Position numbers and translations under genes: made by a program | Assembly (NCBI RefSeq): GCF_905171765.1 | Contig: NC_053390.1 | Location: 501,371,336-501,435,335, forward strand | Length of the DNA: 64,000 bases | Direction of reading: 5' to 3' | DNA from: Bufo bufo | Taxonomy: Eukaryota; Chordata; Amphibia; Anura; Bufonidae | Shown here: piece after piece, positions 11,380 through 21,799 of the stretch | How the letters are laid out: each line of letters begins with the position of its first letter | Numbering within the stretch: the stretch's first letter is position 1 | Notes under the pieces: generated by a model | Seen by the model: the letters and a program-made list of their open reading frames with translations, nothing else | What the model was told of the DNA's origin: nothing | The model's database searches: none

Positions 11380-12490
11380 TCGTGACGTCAATTGCAATGT
11401 GCACAGGTTATAGTCTCGGGGCCCTTTAAGATGTTATAACTCACGTACCAGTTGAGGAATGCCAGAGTGGGGATAATGTCTCTATGTAGTGTCAACGGTG
11501 TCTCCTCCCTTAGTACGGCTGGTCTCCTGGATCCTGGCTCACTTGCAATAAAATTGAGTGTGGTCAGTAGGAGTAATTGAGGAATGAATGAGATCCAGAC
11601 AGGAAATATGATCCAACTTGTCTTTACTGAAGGGGTGCAGCATAAATCCATATGAGTACAGCACTAGTCTTTAGGTCCCAGCAGGTATTGGCAATGTATG
11701 GCAGGGGTTAATGCCTCTTCTGCTCCTATACTATATGCCTGGAGAATCTGGCAGGTATTTATCTTCTGCTCTGTCTGTCTTCTGCTTGATATGGGCCTGA
11801 CTAGCTGAGGAGGAATTTGGCTTCTCCTGGTCTTTGGATTTGTACTCACAGCTTGGCTCACAGGGAATGCTTCTTCCTGGAGGCTGGAGATGGCTGCTTT
11901 TCTTGTCAACCAGCTGAGGCTGATGGCTCAGGCTGGGAAGAGTGATCTAGGCCTCAGCCGAGGCTCGATCCTGTCTTGGGATCCCTGTTTCTGGGAGCTC
12001 CTACTAACGCAGCCTTCCCCTAGCCGGGGTGCCTGGTACACTGACTAGAACTTTCTTTCCTCCCCATGAGGCAAGATGTGGGACCAGCCCACTTCTGCTC
12101 ACAGAGGAGGAGGAGCTAAAACTGGAATGAACTATTCCAGTCTAGCTATACTAAACTGAACTAAACACATTGCTGCCACCTGCTGGTGTACATGGAAAAT
12201 TACAGCAATAATATGAAACATGCATAGAAAATGCATATAATGGAAAATGCAATGTTAGACTACACAAGATGACAATACATATGCACCTGACATGTTGTAG
12301 CAGGGAGAAAGAGTTTAGTGACATACTCCAGGATGTTACATATGTCCGACTTTTTTCTCATTTGCAGACAAGGATAGGCATTTATTAAAAGGGATCTGTG
12401 AAAAAAACGGATCCTACGGAAAAAAAACTGGCTTTTTTTTTTTCTGATCCCCGATTTGCGGACAGCAACAAACTGTCGTGTGCATGTAGC
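11380..12490. other. Non-coding, unrecognised
   Basis: About 1.1 kb with no recognised gene. The phrase TGCTGCCACCTGCTGGTGTA (12171-12190) and the mixed composition would suit part of an LTR, but no TG..CA ends, target duplication or primer-binding site could be placed, so it is left unassigned. Confidence 0.35.
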
Positions 12491-12494
12491 TTAA

Positions 12495-12945
12495 GGCTAC
12501 TTTCACACTAGCGATTTGGTTTCAGTTTGTGAGATCTGTTCTGGGGATCACACAAACGGTCCAAAACGGATCAGTTTTGCCCTAATGCATTCTGAATAGA
12601 TAAGGATTCACTCAGAATGCATCAGTTTGCCTACGATCAGACACCATTCTGCTCTGCAGGCTGCTTGCAGCATTTTGGTGTCCGTCTGACGAAACTGAGC
12701 CAAACGGATCCGTCCTGACACACAATGTAAGTCAATGGGGACGGATCCGTTTTCACTGACACAATATGGCGCAATAAAAAAAGGATCCTTCCTCCATTGA
12801 CTTTCAATGGTGTTCGAGAGGGACCCGTATTGGCTAAGGTAAAGATAATACAAACGGATCCATTCTGAGCAGATGCAGACGGTTGCATTATAGATGCGGA
12901 TCCGTCCATGATGGATCCACACCAAACGCAAGTGTGAAAGTAGCC
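12495..12945. mobile_element. MITE, GGCTACTTTCACAC family (PIF/Harbinger-like)
   Basis: Terminal inverted repeats GGCTACTTTCACACTAGCG (12495) and its complement CGCAAGTGTGAAAGTAGCC (ending 12945), flanked by TAA and TTA. Four similar elements here are flanked by TTA or TAA trinucleotides, suggesting a PIF/Harbinger-type TWA target duplication. The interior contains several ACGGATCCGT palindromes. Non-coding. Confidence 0.75.
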
Positions 12946-13509
12946 TTATCTGTGTAGCAGAGCAAAATTGGGAACATTGTAAAACAACTTTATCATTGCT
13001 TGGATAGATTACTATAAATTTGTTATTGTAATGATGAATGTAAACATAAAATGAATGCAGTATAAATGATGTACCATTCTGGATGTGGATTCACTGTCTG
13101 CCTCTCTGCTCTGCAAGCACTGGAGGAGGAGATTATGGGGGAGGAATATGTAAGAGGGGGGGCGGATCTATGGAGGAGTGAATAATGTGCAGGAGGCTGA
13201 ATATGTAAGAGGGGGGCGGATCTATGGAGGAGTGAATAATGTGCAGGAGGCTGAATATGTATGAGGGGGGCGGATGCATGGAGGTGATCTTACACTGTAG
13301 AAACCACGAGCTGCACTGGGACACACAATGCTTTGCAGCAGGAAGTGATGGCATACATAAACAGATATGTAAACAGTCTGTTGGGGACTGTAGGAGCCAT
13401 GCCAGTGTCAAAGATACCTAAAAACATCTTGGGAACATAAACTTGGCTACTAATGGTGAGTAAGCTACTTTTTTAAAAAAATGAGTTTGATCCCGGACAA
13501 CCCCTTTAA
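12946..13509. mobile_element. T2-type MITE right part with 55-bp repeat
   Basis: Ends in ATCCCGGACAACCCCTTTAA (TTAA at 13506-13509), the exact inverse of the terminus at 7338. Inside, about 2.5 copies of a ~55-bp repeat (GCGGATCTATGGAGGAGTGA, AATAATGTGCAGGAGGCTGA) lie at 13146-13282. No coding sequence. Confidence 0.5.
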
Positions 13510-14260
13510 CCTCCCCACCTTTTCAACACAAACTCCCCAAACTGTCCCAGCAATTTCATCCTGCTGCCACTCCCAAAACTGTGCCCACTGTTCTCCCCAA
13601 TGACCCCAAATACTATACTGCTGAAAAAATAGCGACCTCGGTAGTAATAATGTCCCTACAGTGCCTCCAGCAATTATAATTCACCCTAGAGTAACCCCCA
13701 GTAATAATGTCTGCTAAAATGTCCCCAGTAATAATAATAAAACCTTATATTGTGCTCCCAGTAATAATGCTTATATAGTGTCCCCAAACATAATGTCCCC
13801 TAATATGCCCCTGTAATAGAAATGCCCCTACAGTGCTTCCAGAAGTAATATAGCCTATTTTATCCCCAGTAAAAATGCCATTATAGTGTCCCCAGTATTA
13901 ATAATGTTTCCTATAGTGCCCCCAGTAAAAATTCCCCTATACAAAAATTCCCGCTGTTGTGTTCTAGTATTAAAATGCCCCCGATGTGTCCAGTAATGCC
14001 CCATATAGTTCCTTAATTTAAAAAAATGACCGGTAAATGCTCCCTATAGTGCCGCAGTGGCACCACCAGTAGTGCCCCTTATACTTATATACAGTATAAA
14101 AAATTTCCCTAAAGTGCCCCCAATAATGCTGCCAGTTATGTTCCCTACAGTGCCCCCCCCCCCCAGTAGTAATGTTTCCCACACTGCCCCTTCATTATTT
14201 GTCGCCATTGCCCCCTGCAGTACTCTCCTTCCTGCTAGTAATGTCCCCCAAGTGGGCATT
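13510..14260. repeat. Degenerate CCCAGTAATAATG satellite
   Basis: Irregular short tandem repeats built on CCCAGTAATAATGTCCC and CCTATAGTGCCCC-like phrases, roughly 30-45 bp apart, fading at both ends. Non-coding. Confidence 0.65.
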
Positions 14261-14942
14261 TAAAAATAAATAAAAATAAAATAATACTCACCTGTGTCCT
14301 GATTGCCATCATTCATGATGCAGACCGCAACCTCTTCTGTTTTACGGCCTGCGCTGGTGGGATGCAGGCAACCAGACGCACACACATCACTGTGCTGCGT
14401 CCAGGCACAGGCAGACATGATGTAATCACACCCGTCTGTGCCGAAATTTACTATCTCATAGGCCTGAAGCTTGATGCCTATGAGGGGAACTATCTGCCAC
14501 AGTATTCAACTGCAGCATGGCAACGGGTCTATTTTGGCCGCGATCTGAAGCACTGCACACACAAACATACAATGGGACCACTCGGATCAGACTAACATAG
14601 CTTCCAATCGTGGAGAGATGTAAAGAACACTACAGTTTGACTCTGGAGCAGTGGAAGTGCATTTTCTAGAGTCTGAATCCCACGTTTTCATTTGGCAGTC
14701 ATATCTTTGTAGGACAGACACCTGGAAAAATGTGTCTTTTTGAAATGTGTAATGGTAGATGTAATTTTTGGTGGGATAGTCTGTTGCTTATTGTTTGAGC
14801 TTACACAACAATAAGAGAATATAGTATACCGGGCGAAAAATACGGTACTTCACAACACTGAGCTAAAGAGCTGCCTCATCCTCCTCTCTGTTCTGCTCGT
14901 CCTCTATGTATGTTTCTATGTGGTTAGGACAGGTTCTGTGTG
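14261..14942. other. Non-coding flank of satellite
   Basis: No gene. The A-rich AAAAATAAATAAAAATAAAA followed by CTCACCTGTGTCCTG at 14263-14302 looks like the constant flank of the preceding satellite. The rest, to the Tc1 end, is unrecognised. Confidence 0.4.
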
Positions 14943-14944
14943 TA

Positions 14945-16495
14945 CAGTCGTGGCCAAAAGTTTTGAGAATGACACAAATATTAGTTTTCACAAAGTTTGC
15001 TGCTAAACTGTTTTTAGATCTTTGTTTCAGTTGTTTCTGTGATGTAGTGAAATATAATTACACGCACTTCATACGTTTCAAAGGCTTTTATTGACAATTA
15101 CATGACATTTATGCAGTCAGTATTTGCAGTGTTGGCCCTTCTTTTTCAGGACCTCTGCAATTCGACTGGGCATGCTCTCAATCAACTTCTGGGCCAATTC
15201 CTGACTGATAGCAACCCATTCTTTCATAATCACTTCTTGGAGCTTGTCAGGATTAGTGGGTTTTTGTTTGTCCACCCGCCTTTTGAGGATTGACCACAAG
15301 TTCTCAATGGGATTAAGATCTGGGGAGTTTCCAGGCCATGGACCCAAAATGTCAACCTTTTGGTCCCCGAGCCACTTAGTTATCACTTTTGCCTTATGGC
15401 ACGGTGCTCCATCGTGCTGGAAAATGCATTGTTCTTCACCAAACTGTTGTTGGATTGTTGGAAGAAGTTGCTGTTGGAGGGTGTTTTGGTACCATTCTTT
15501 ATTCATGGCTGTGTTTTTGGGCAAAATTGTGAGTGAGCCCACTCCCTTGGATGAGAAGCAACCCCACACATGAATGGTCTCAGGATGCTTTACTGTTGGC
15601 ATGACACAGGACTGATGGTCGCACACACCTTTTCTTCTCCGGACAAGCCTTTTTCCAAATGCCCCAAACAATCAAAGAGGCTTCATCGGAGAATATGACT
15701 TTGCCCCAGTCCTCAGCAGTCCATTCACCACACTTTCTGCAGAAGATCAATATGTCCCTGATGTTTTTTTTGGAGAGAAGTGGCTTCTTTGCTGGCCTTC
15801 TTGACACCAGGCCATCTTCCAAAAGTCTTCGCCTCACTGTGCGTGCAGATGCGCTCACACCTGCCTGCTGCCATTCCTGAGCAAGCTCTGCACTGGTGGC
15901 ACTCCGATCCCGCAGCTGAATCCTCTTTAGGAGACGATCCTGGCGCTTGCTGGACTTTCTTGGACGCCCTGAAGCCTTCTTAACAAGAATTGAACCTCTT
16001 TCCTTGAAGTTCTTGATGATCCTATAAATTGTTGATTGAGGTGCAATCTTAGTAGCCACAATATCCTTGCCTGTGAAGCCATTTTTATGCAATGCAATGA
16101 TGGCTGCACGCGTTTCTTTGCAGGTCACCATGGTTAACAATGGAAGAACAATGATTTCAAGCATCACCCTCCTTTTAACATGTCAAGTCTGTCATTTTAA
16201 CCCAATCAGCCTGACATAATGATCTCCAGCCTTGTGCTCGTCAACATTCTCACCTGAGTTAACAAGACGATTACTGAAATGATCTCAGCAGGTCCGTTAT
16301 TGACAGCAATGAAATGCAGTGGAAAGGTTTTTTTGGGATTAAGTTAATTTTCATGGCAAAGAAGGACTATGCAATTCATCTGATCACTCTTCATAACATT
16401 CTGGAGTATATGCAAATTCCTATTATAAAAACTTAAGCAGCAACTTTTCCAATTTCCAATATTTATCTAATTCTCAAAACTTTTGGCCACGACTG
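14945..16495 (-). mobile_element. Tc1/mariner element, copy 1 (complete ends)
   Basis: 1551 bp, bounded by TA dinucleotides (14943-14944 and 16496-16497). Terminal inverted repeats start CAGTCGTGGCCAAAAGTTTT and extend through GAGAATGACACAAATATT with few differences. It carries a minus-strand transposase (next feature). A second copy with the same ends lies at 27763-29311. It sits next to or inside LTR-like sequence, since the right-hand flank continues into 16498-17500. Confidence 0.95.
15117..16131 (-). pseudogene. Tc1-like transposase, one frameshift
   Basis: A near-complete cut-and-paste transposase. The N-terminal helix-turn-helix region (MVTCKETRAAIIALHKNGF) is followed by the basic GRPRKSSKRQD segment and a DDE catalytic core: VIFSDEAS (first D), IFQHDGAPCHKA (second D) and [11 protein letters not shown] (E). 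By my count 35 residues separate the second D from the E, so it would be DD35E rather than the DD34E of classical Tc1. It ends KKKGQHCKY. The start was placed at the MVTCKE methionine; the frame is open 12 codons further upstream. A 2-bp deletion near 15672, relative to the copy at 27763, breaks the frame just after SDEAS. Otherwise the reading is intact, so inactivation looks recent. About 340 residues in total, normal for the family. Confidence 0.93.
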
Positions 16496-16497
16496 TA

Positions 16498-17500
16498 CTG
16501 TGATAAAGTGCACGGTAGAGGTATGGTGGGGGTGTGTATTTCACCCGGTGGTTTAGTTTACAGGGTAAAATAACTGAAATCCAGAAATAGTGCTGCTTCA
16601 GCAAGGCATAGCTTGCTGGAGATTGTCTTGTTTAAAGTTTTATGGGCTGGATTTCTTTGGACTGGGAGACAGGTTCGTAATGGGAGTTTCTCAGTCCACA
16701 CCCCTAGTCCACTACAGATATTACCTTTAACTGAGGAGATCACAGGTGAGGTCAGCTGGGCTATAATTAAGAAGGGACAAGACAACCCTCTGTGTAATAC
16801 TGGGGAGAGGAAGTGACCCTACATAGAGGGTTGGAGCTAGAGACCCTGTGTGTAAGGCTACTTTCACACTAGCATTCAGAGAGGATCCGTCTGGTGTCTG
16901 CACAGACGGATCCTCTCTATAATGCAGACGTTTGGATCCGTTCAGAACGGATCCGTCTGCATTATAGTTTAGAAAAAATTCTAAGTCTGAAAGTTGTTCA
17001 GACGGATCCGTCCAGACTTTACATTGAAAGTCAATGGGGACGGATCTGTTTGAAAATTGAGCCATATTGTGTCAACTTCAAACGGATCCGTCCCCATTGA
17101 CTTACATTGTAAGTCTGGACGGATCCGTTTGCCTCCGCACGGCCAGGCGGACACCCGAACGCTGCAAGCCAGACTGATGCATTCTGAGCGGATCCGCATC
17201 CACTCAGAATGCATTGGTAGCTGGACGGATGCGTTCGGGGCCGCTTGTGAGACCCTTCAAACGGAGCTCACAAGCGGAGCCCCGACGCTAGTGTGAAAGT
17301 AGCCTAAACTGTGTTTTTTGAGGTGAGTCAGGGAGAAGACCTCTGTATTAGCTAGAGCCCAGATGGGCAGCTGTTTATTTTGGTTTATGTTTATGTCTGT
17401 GATGGTGCTGAAGTGCCAGAATAAAGCACCATTTGGACTTGACCCCGTTGTCAGAGCAGAAATCTGTGATTACGACGCCCTGTGCGAGAGCAATCCCTTA
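16498..17500. mobile_element. Possible LTR split by a MITE
   Basis: Sequence on both sides of the MITE at 16856-17304 would join into a ~550-bp stretch with an AATAAA signal at about 17421 and an end in CCCTTACA, as many gypsy-type LTRs have. The 5' TG end may be TGTGATAAAG at 16499, directly beside the Tc1. No 5-bp target duplication was found, so this is tentative. Confidence 0.3.
16856..17304. mobile_element. MITE, GGCTACTTTCACAC family
   Basis: Terminal inverted repeats GGCTACTTTCACACTAGC and GCTAGTGTGAAAGTAGCC with an exact TAA duplication (16853-16855 and 17305-17307). At least six GGATCC-centred palindromes (ACGGATCCGT type) lie inside. Non-coding. The clean 3-bp duplication supports PIF/Harbinger-type mobilisation. 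Confidence 0.8.
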
Positions 17501-17573
17501 CAGTACTTATAGGACGGCGACCATTTTATTTCCCCCTGATGATTGCTCCCTAGACAAAACAAGCCATTTTGAC

Positions 17574-18015
17574 CAGGGATGAGCGAATCGACTTCGGATG
17601 AAACATCCGAAGTCGATTTGCATAAAACTTAGTTCCAATACTGTACAGAGCAGGAGCTCCATACAGTATTACAATGTAATGGCTCCAATGAGCCGAAGTT
17701 ATTGCTTCGCGAAGTCTCGCGAGACTTCGGGTAATAACTTAATAAATTAATTTGTACTGTCGAAAACCATTTCCCGAACTTGGGTTCGGTTCCAAGGTAC
17801 GACTTGGAACCGAATCAAAGTTCGCAAAAAAGTTTTTTTACAGTACAAATTAATTTATGAAGTTATTTCCTGAAGTCTCGCGAGACTTCGTGAAGCAATA
17901 ACTTCGGTTCATCGGAGCCAATACATTCTAATACTCCTGCTCCATACAGTATTGTAACGACGTTTTATGCGAACCGACTTCGAATGTTTCATCTGAAGTC
18001 GATTCTCTAATCCCT
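17574..18015. mobile_element. Palindromic MITE with GGGATGAGCGAATC ends
   Basis: About 440 bp, nearly fully self-complementary: AGGGATGAGCGAATCGACTT at the left is mirrored by AAGTCGATTCTCTAATCCCT at the right, and the arms stay complementary almost to the centre near 17800. Two copies of TCTCGCGAGA lie at 17715-17724 and 17876-17885. The terminal sequence matches the outer end of the hAT element at 26661-26674 (TTCGCTCATCTCTA), so it is probably a non-autonomous relative of that hAT. No convincing 8-bp duplication is visible. Confidence 0.75.
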
Positions 18016-18289
18016 AATTATAACTAATGTAAGGTATTTGGGAATATATTTATAATAAAGTAATATTTAAATATTTTCATTTTCTTAATTCCTGGAGAAC
18101 CCCTTTAATATACAAATTAGGCCTTTGGTGCAAAGAGGGCATCACCTTTGCTCTTGTTGCCCCAAGCTTGACTCCTTTCTATGGTCAGTCCCTCAACCGC
18201 TGCTTTGCCTCTGTCTGGCCCGGTCTATCAAAGCATTCAAGGAGGGGCTGGCTCATAAAAGAATGGAGCTTGGGTGCAACAAGAACAAT
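18016..18289. other. T2-type terminus and unassigned sequence
   Basis: GGAGAACCCCTTTAA ends at 18108, a right-hand TTAAAGG-type terminus with no matching left end. The following ~180 bp may belong to the decayed Tc1 transposase below, but no motif is clear. Confidence 0.4.
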
Positions 18290-18450
18290 GGTGACACCCT
18301 CATTGCAACAGTGCTGCTAGAGGAACCCCAGTGGGCCAGCTCAATCACCAGATCTGTTCCCCATTGAGAATGTCTGGGACTAGATGGAGCGACAGATCTC
18401 CCATGCATAGCAGCCAACAACCACCTTGGCTGAAATATGAGTGCAAGCTT
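18290..18450 (+). pseudogene. Decayed Tc1-like transposase C-terminal fragment
   Basis: Reading with small frame corrections gives a WPAQSPDL.PIENVWD.MERQIS-like string (around 18330-18400), the region holding the catalytic glutamate in Tc1 transposases. It is followed by QPTTTLAE-type sequence. Everything upstream is too degraded to read. It belongs to a different, older Tc1 family than the copies at 14945 and 27763. Confidence 0.6.
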
Positions 18451-18744
18451 AGAATGACTTACCACAGAAAGGTGCCCAGCATCTGTATGACAGTTACTCT
18501 GCAAGAGTGTTGCAGTAAGCCTGTGTTGCCTGTGTTGCAGTAAGGGGAGATGTTACACATATCAAATGTGCCTGCAGTACAACTGTTCAGACAGCAGGTG
18601 GCGTATTGTGTTACTAACTAATACATGGTCATAAGGTCAAGATCTGGCAACGGAATTCGAACTGTGAAATTATTTACAGCCAAAAGGGTTTTTCCTTTTC
18701 CGTGGGTTCTCTAGCTATCTGTTCAATGTTGTTGTTGCTGCTGT
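18451..18744. other. Non-coding, unrecognised
   Basis: Probably the 3' flank of the decayed Tc1 fragment. No terminus or other feature could be placed. Confidence 0.3.
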
Positions 18745-19274
18745 ATCTAATTTTGTCATGTCATATTGTCTGCTAAGCGTCTGTGTTTAATCATATTCTA
18801 TGTGATAGTATTAAATATACAGTTCAGCAGACACTATCATGTGTGATACTGTCTGATAAGCCATGTATCTAATCCTATCATGTGTGATACCATCTGCTAA
18901 ACTGCTGTATCTAATTCTATTATGTGTGATACTATCTGCTTACCTGTGTAACTATTGTGTCATACTGTCTGCTAAACCATGTATCTAATCCTGTCATGTG
19001 TAATACTGTCTGCTAAGCCGTCTCTCTAATCCTTACATGTGTGATACTGTCTCCTGACCTGTATATCTAATACTATCATGTGTGATACTGTCTACTGAGC
19101 TGTGTATCTAATCCTATCATGTAGACAACCATTGGCTACCCAGCTGTATCTAATCCTATTATGTGTGATACTGTGTGCTGAGTTGTGTATCTAATGCTAT
19201 TATGTGTGGTACTATTTTCTAAGCTGCTGTATATTATCCTGCCATGTGTGATATTGTCTACTCAGTTGTCTGTC

Positions 19275-20057
19275 TGTAACAGCGGCTGCTGTACACCGCT
19301 GTTCCCTCTCTTATCACCGTGGTCCCGGGCGCCGCGCTCAGCGGTGACCTGTGGTCGGTGCTTCCCATTTCGCCGCTGCAGTCCTGGGCTCTGTTTCTGT
19401 AGGTGTATTACTTTTGAGGATTCCGCTCCACAACTTCCACTCAGCCCTGGACACAGCTTTAGTTCAGCTGGTTTTGGGTTACACTGCTCTAAGGGTGGAG
19501 CGCATCACTCCCTGGGCTGTGGGGGTTAGGTCAGGTGACCTCGCTGACCAACCCTGGCTCTCCTGCAGGTATTTAAGTGGCTCAGCCCTCTTCCCAGATG
19601 CCTCAGTGTAAAGGTCCTTGGGTTTGCTAGTTCCTGATACTCTCGTGTGCTCCTGATCTATACTTCGTTCTTGGACTCTGCTAATTCTCTGATCCTTGCC
19701 TGCTTGCTTGTCTCTCCTGTTGCCGACACGGATTGCCTGACCCTGCCCTGACCTTTTTCCTGTTTGACTACGCCTCTGCCTCATACTTCGGTACTGCCCT
19801 GTTGCTACTGGTAACAACCCCGCCTGCCTGACTACGCGTGTACTTCTGGTACCTACCCAGGTATCTCCTGGTCCACCTGGACCAGCTACCACTGACTTGG
19901 GGATTGCTCTGGAGTAGCCCCAGGCAACTACCCTAATGGCTCAAGTCTATCCTCACTATATGAGGCTCTAGTGAAAACCAGGTAGTTGCTTAGACATGCC
20001 CCTCCACAGTATAGCCAGTCAGTGGCACAGTAGCTTCACACCCGCTGATCCGTGACA
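19275..20057 (+). mobile_element. Solo LTR, 783 bp
   Basis: Starts TGTAACAGCGG and ends GATCCGTGACA, with flanking CTGTC (19270-19274) and GTGTC (20058-20062), a 5-bp duplication with one change. The interior is rich in TGCCTGACC-type pyrimidine strings seen in gypsy-like LTRs. Flanking minisatellite continues on both sides, so there is no internal retrotransposon sequence. Orientation is inferred from the TG..CA ends and composition. Confidence 0.75.
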
Positions 20058-20125
20058 GTGTCTAATCCTGTCATGTGTAATACCGCCTGTTTAATTGCTG
20101 TATCTAATTCAATCAAGTGTGATAC

Positions 20126-20551
20126 TGTCATGGTCTTACCTTCTTGCTGTTCTCCTTCGTTTGACATGTGCTGGCGGCCATCTTGGTTTCTGGGTTTCTT
20201 GTAGCCTCCCACCCTGCGGCTCCTCCTTCCCACTGGGAGGAGCTGGATGCCTAGCTCATATATATATATAGGAGGTCTGTGGCTTCAGTTCCTTGCTTGG
20301 TCCTCCTGTGTTCACATGCTTCTAGTCTGCTGCTGCTTCTGGTTCCTGATCCTGGTTTCGTCCGACTACCCTGCTGGTTCCTGATCCTGGCTTCGTCTGA
20401 CTACCCTTCTGGTTCCTGACCTCTGGCTTCGCAAAGACTCTGCTTCGGTTTCGCCATCTGTTTGGACTTTTGCTTTACAGCTTTATTTTCAATAAAGCCT
20501 TCTTATTTTCACTTATCTCTTGTTGTACGTCTGGTTCATGGTTCCGTGACA
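20126..20551 (+). mobile_element. Solo LTR, 426 bp
   Basis: Starts TGTCATGGTC and ends GGTTCCGTGACA, with a perfect 5-bp target duplication GATAC (20121-20125 and 20552-20556). A TATA-like run (CATATATATATATAGG) at about 20258-20273 and AATAAA at about 20490 fit the promoter and polyadenylation signal of an LTR read on the plus strand. CTGGTTCCTGATCCTGG repeats lie between them. It shares the CCGTGACA end with the other solo LTR but is otherwise different. Confidence 0.9.
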
Positions 20552-20590
20552 GATACCATCTTCTAAGTTGCTGTATCCACCTTTGTTGAG

Positions 20591-20884
20591 CATCCGCCTT
20601 CACTCGGTCAGCATTTGGTCAGTAATCCATCAGTATTGCTAAAGCCCCCCCAAAAAAACTGAAGTGGAACCAGAACAGAGATGTGTTTTGTACCCACTCC
20701 TGCTTTTGGCTACCAAATCATAAGCCAATTCTGATGGGACCATACAGGCCTTACAGATGCTACACAGACAGGATCCGTTGTGCTTCTAATTTTTCCTTCC
20801 TTCTGACAGATCATAAGAAGGGTCCAATGAATGATGATGTCAGCCAGGCCAAAAAGGCAAAATGTGGTCGTCATGGAGTTGGGA
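20591..20884. other. Non-coding MITE-like sequence
   Basis: CACTCGGTCAGCATTTGGTC and CAGTAATCCATCAGTATTGC near 20592-20636 resemble the CAGTGTTTTGGTCAGTG sequence at 58680, so this is probably an old MITE. No termini placed and no gene. Confidence 0.35.
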
Positions 20885-21640
20885 GGGTGGGAGAATAGCT
20901 TGAGAAGTCCACAGAGTGGCCCAGTGACATAGTGGGGAGGTGGCAGCAGCAGCATGAGGAGACCACAGAGTGGCCCAGTGAAATAGTGTTCATTAGCAGC
21001 AGCATGAGGAGGCCACAGAGTGGCAAGGTAACATAGTGTGGAGGTGGCAGCAGCATCAGGAGGCCACAGAGTGGCCCAGTGACATAGTGTTGATTAGCAG
21101 CAGGATGAGGAGGCCACATAGTGGCAAGGTGACATGATGTGGAGGTGGTAGCAGCATGAGGAGGCCACAGACTGGCAAGATTACATACTGTGGAAGTGGC
21201 AGCAGCAGCATGAGGAGGCCACAGACTGGCAATGTGACATAGTGTGGAGGTGGCAGCAGAATGAGGAGGCCACAGAGTGGCACGATGACAGAGTGGTGAG
21301 GTGGCAGCAGCAGCATGAGGAGGCCTGAGTGGTGAGGTGGCAGCAGCATCAGGAGACCACAGAGTGGGGAGGTAGGTGGCAATAACAGTGCCCGCTGATG
21401 ACAGTGGGTGTAAGAAGGAGCACTTGGCATCAGATCATCAGCAGCAGCATGAGGAGGCCACAGACTGGCAAGGTGACATAGTGTGGAGGTGGTAGCAGCA
21501 GCATGAGGAGGCCACAAACTGGCAAGGTGACATAGTGTGGAGGTGGCAGCAGCAGCACCAGGAGACCACAGAGTGACCCGGTGACAGAGTGGGGAGGTGG
21601 GTGGCAATAACAGTACCCGCTGACGATGGTGGGTGTAAGA
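20885..21640. repeat. hAT 3' minisatellite, ~57-bp units
   Basis: Tandem units with GCATGAGGAGGCCACAGAGT and GGCAAGGTGACATAGTGTGG followed by AGGTGGCAGCAGCA. Unit length varies because GCA triplets and short blocks drop out. Two GTGGGTGTAAGAA segments at about 21407 and 21627 mark a higher-order repeat of ~220 bp. A 235-codon minus-strand open frame through it encodes only a leucine/proline-rich repeat and is not called as a gene. Confidence 0.85.
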
Positions 21641-21799
21641 AAGAGTACTTGGCATCAGAGATGTGGCAGCATCAGAAGAGTAGCTGAGGCAGATAGTCAG
21701 AAGAAACCGGTCTCTTTTGTCAAGGTTTGGGTGAGGCGGCATGGATGATCTAATCTGATGCATCAGGCATTGGTGGGTGGAAATCCTGGCTGATTCATC

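Larger units (their letters stand above)
18745..20590. repeat. TATCTAATCCTATCATGTGT minisatellite, split by two LTRs
   Basis: Degenerate ~55-60-bp units with TATCTAATCCTATCATGTGT and GATACTGTCTGCTAAGC cores occupy 18745-19274, resume at 20058-20125, and resume again at about 20552-20590. The two gaps are filled exactly by solo LTRs (next two features). The array was therefore one block before both insertions. Confidence 0.85.

Noticed and set aside
11380..12490. An LTR
   Set aside because: No TG..CA ends, target duplication or polyA signal in a consistent layout could be found.
15580..16167. Functional host gene derived from Tc1 transposase
   Set aside because: Terminal inverted repeats and TA flanks are intact and the frame is broken by a 2-bp deletion, so it is an ordinary dead transposon copy.
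20258..20500. TATA box and AATAAA as host gene promoter/polyA
   Set aside because: Both lie inside a solo LTR bounded by a GATAC duplication and are explained as LTR signals.
21056..21763. 235-codon minus-strand open frame rich in Leu, Pro and Ala
   Set aside because: It lies in the 3' minisatellite of the hAT element and repeats the unit; it is not in frame with the transposase.
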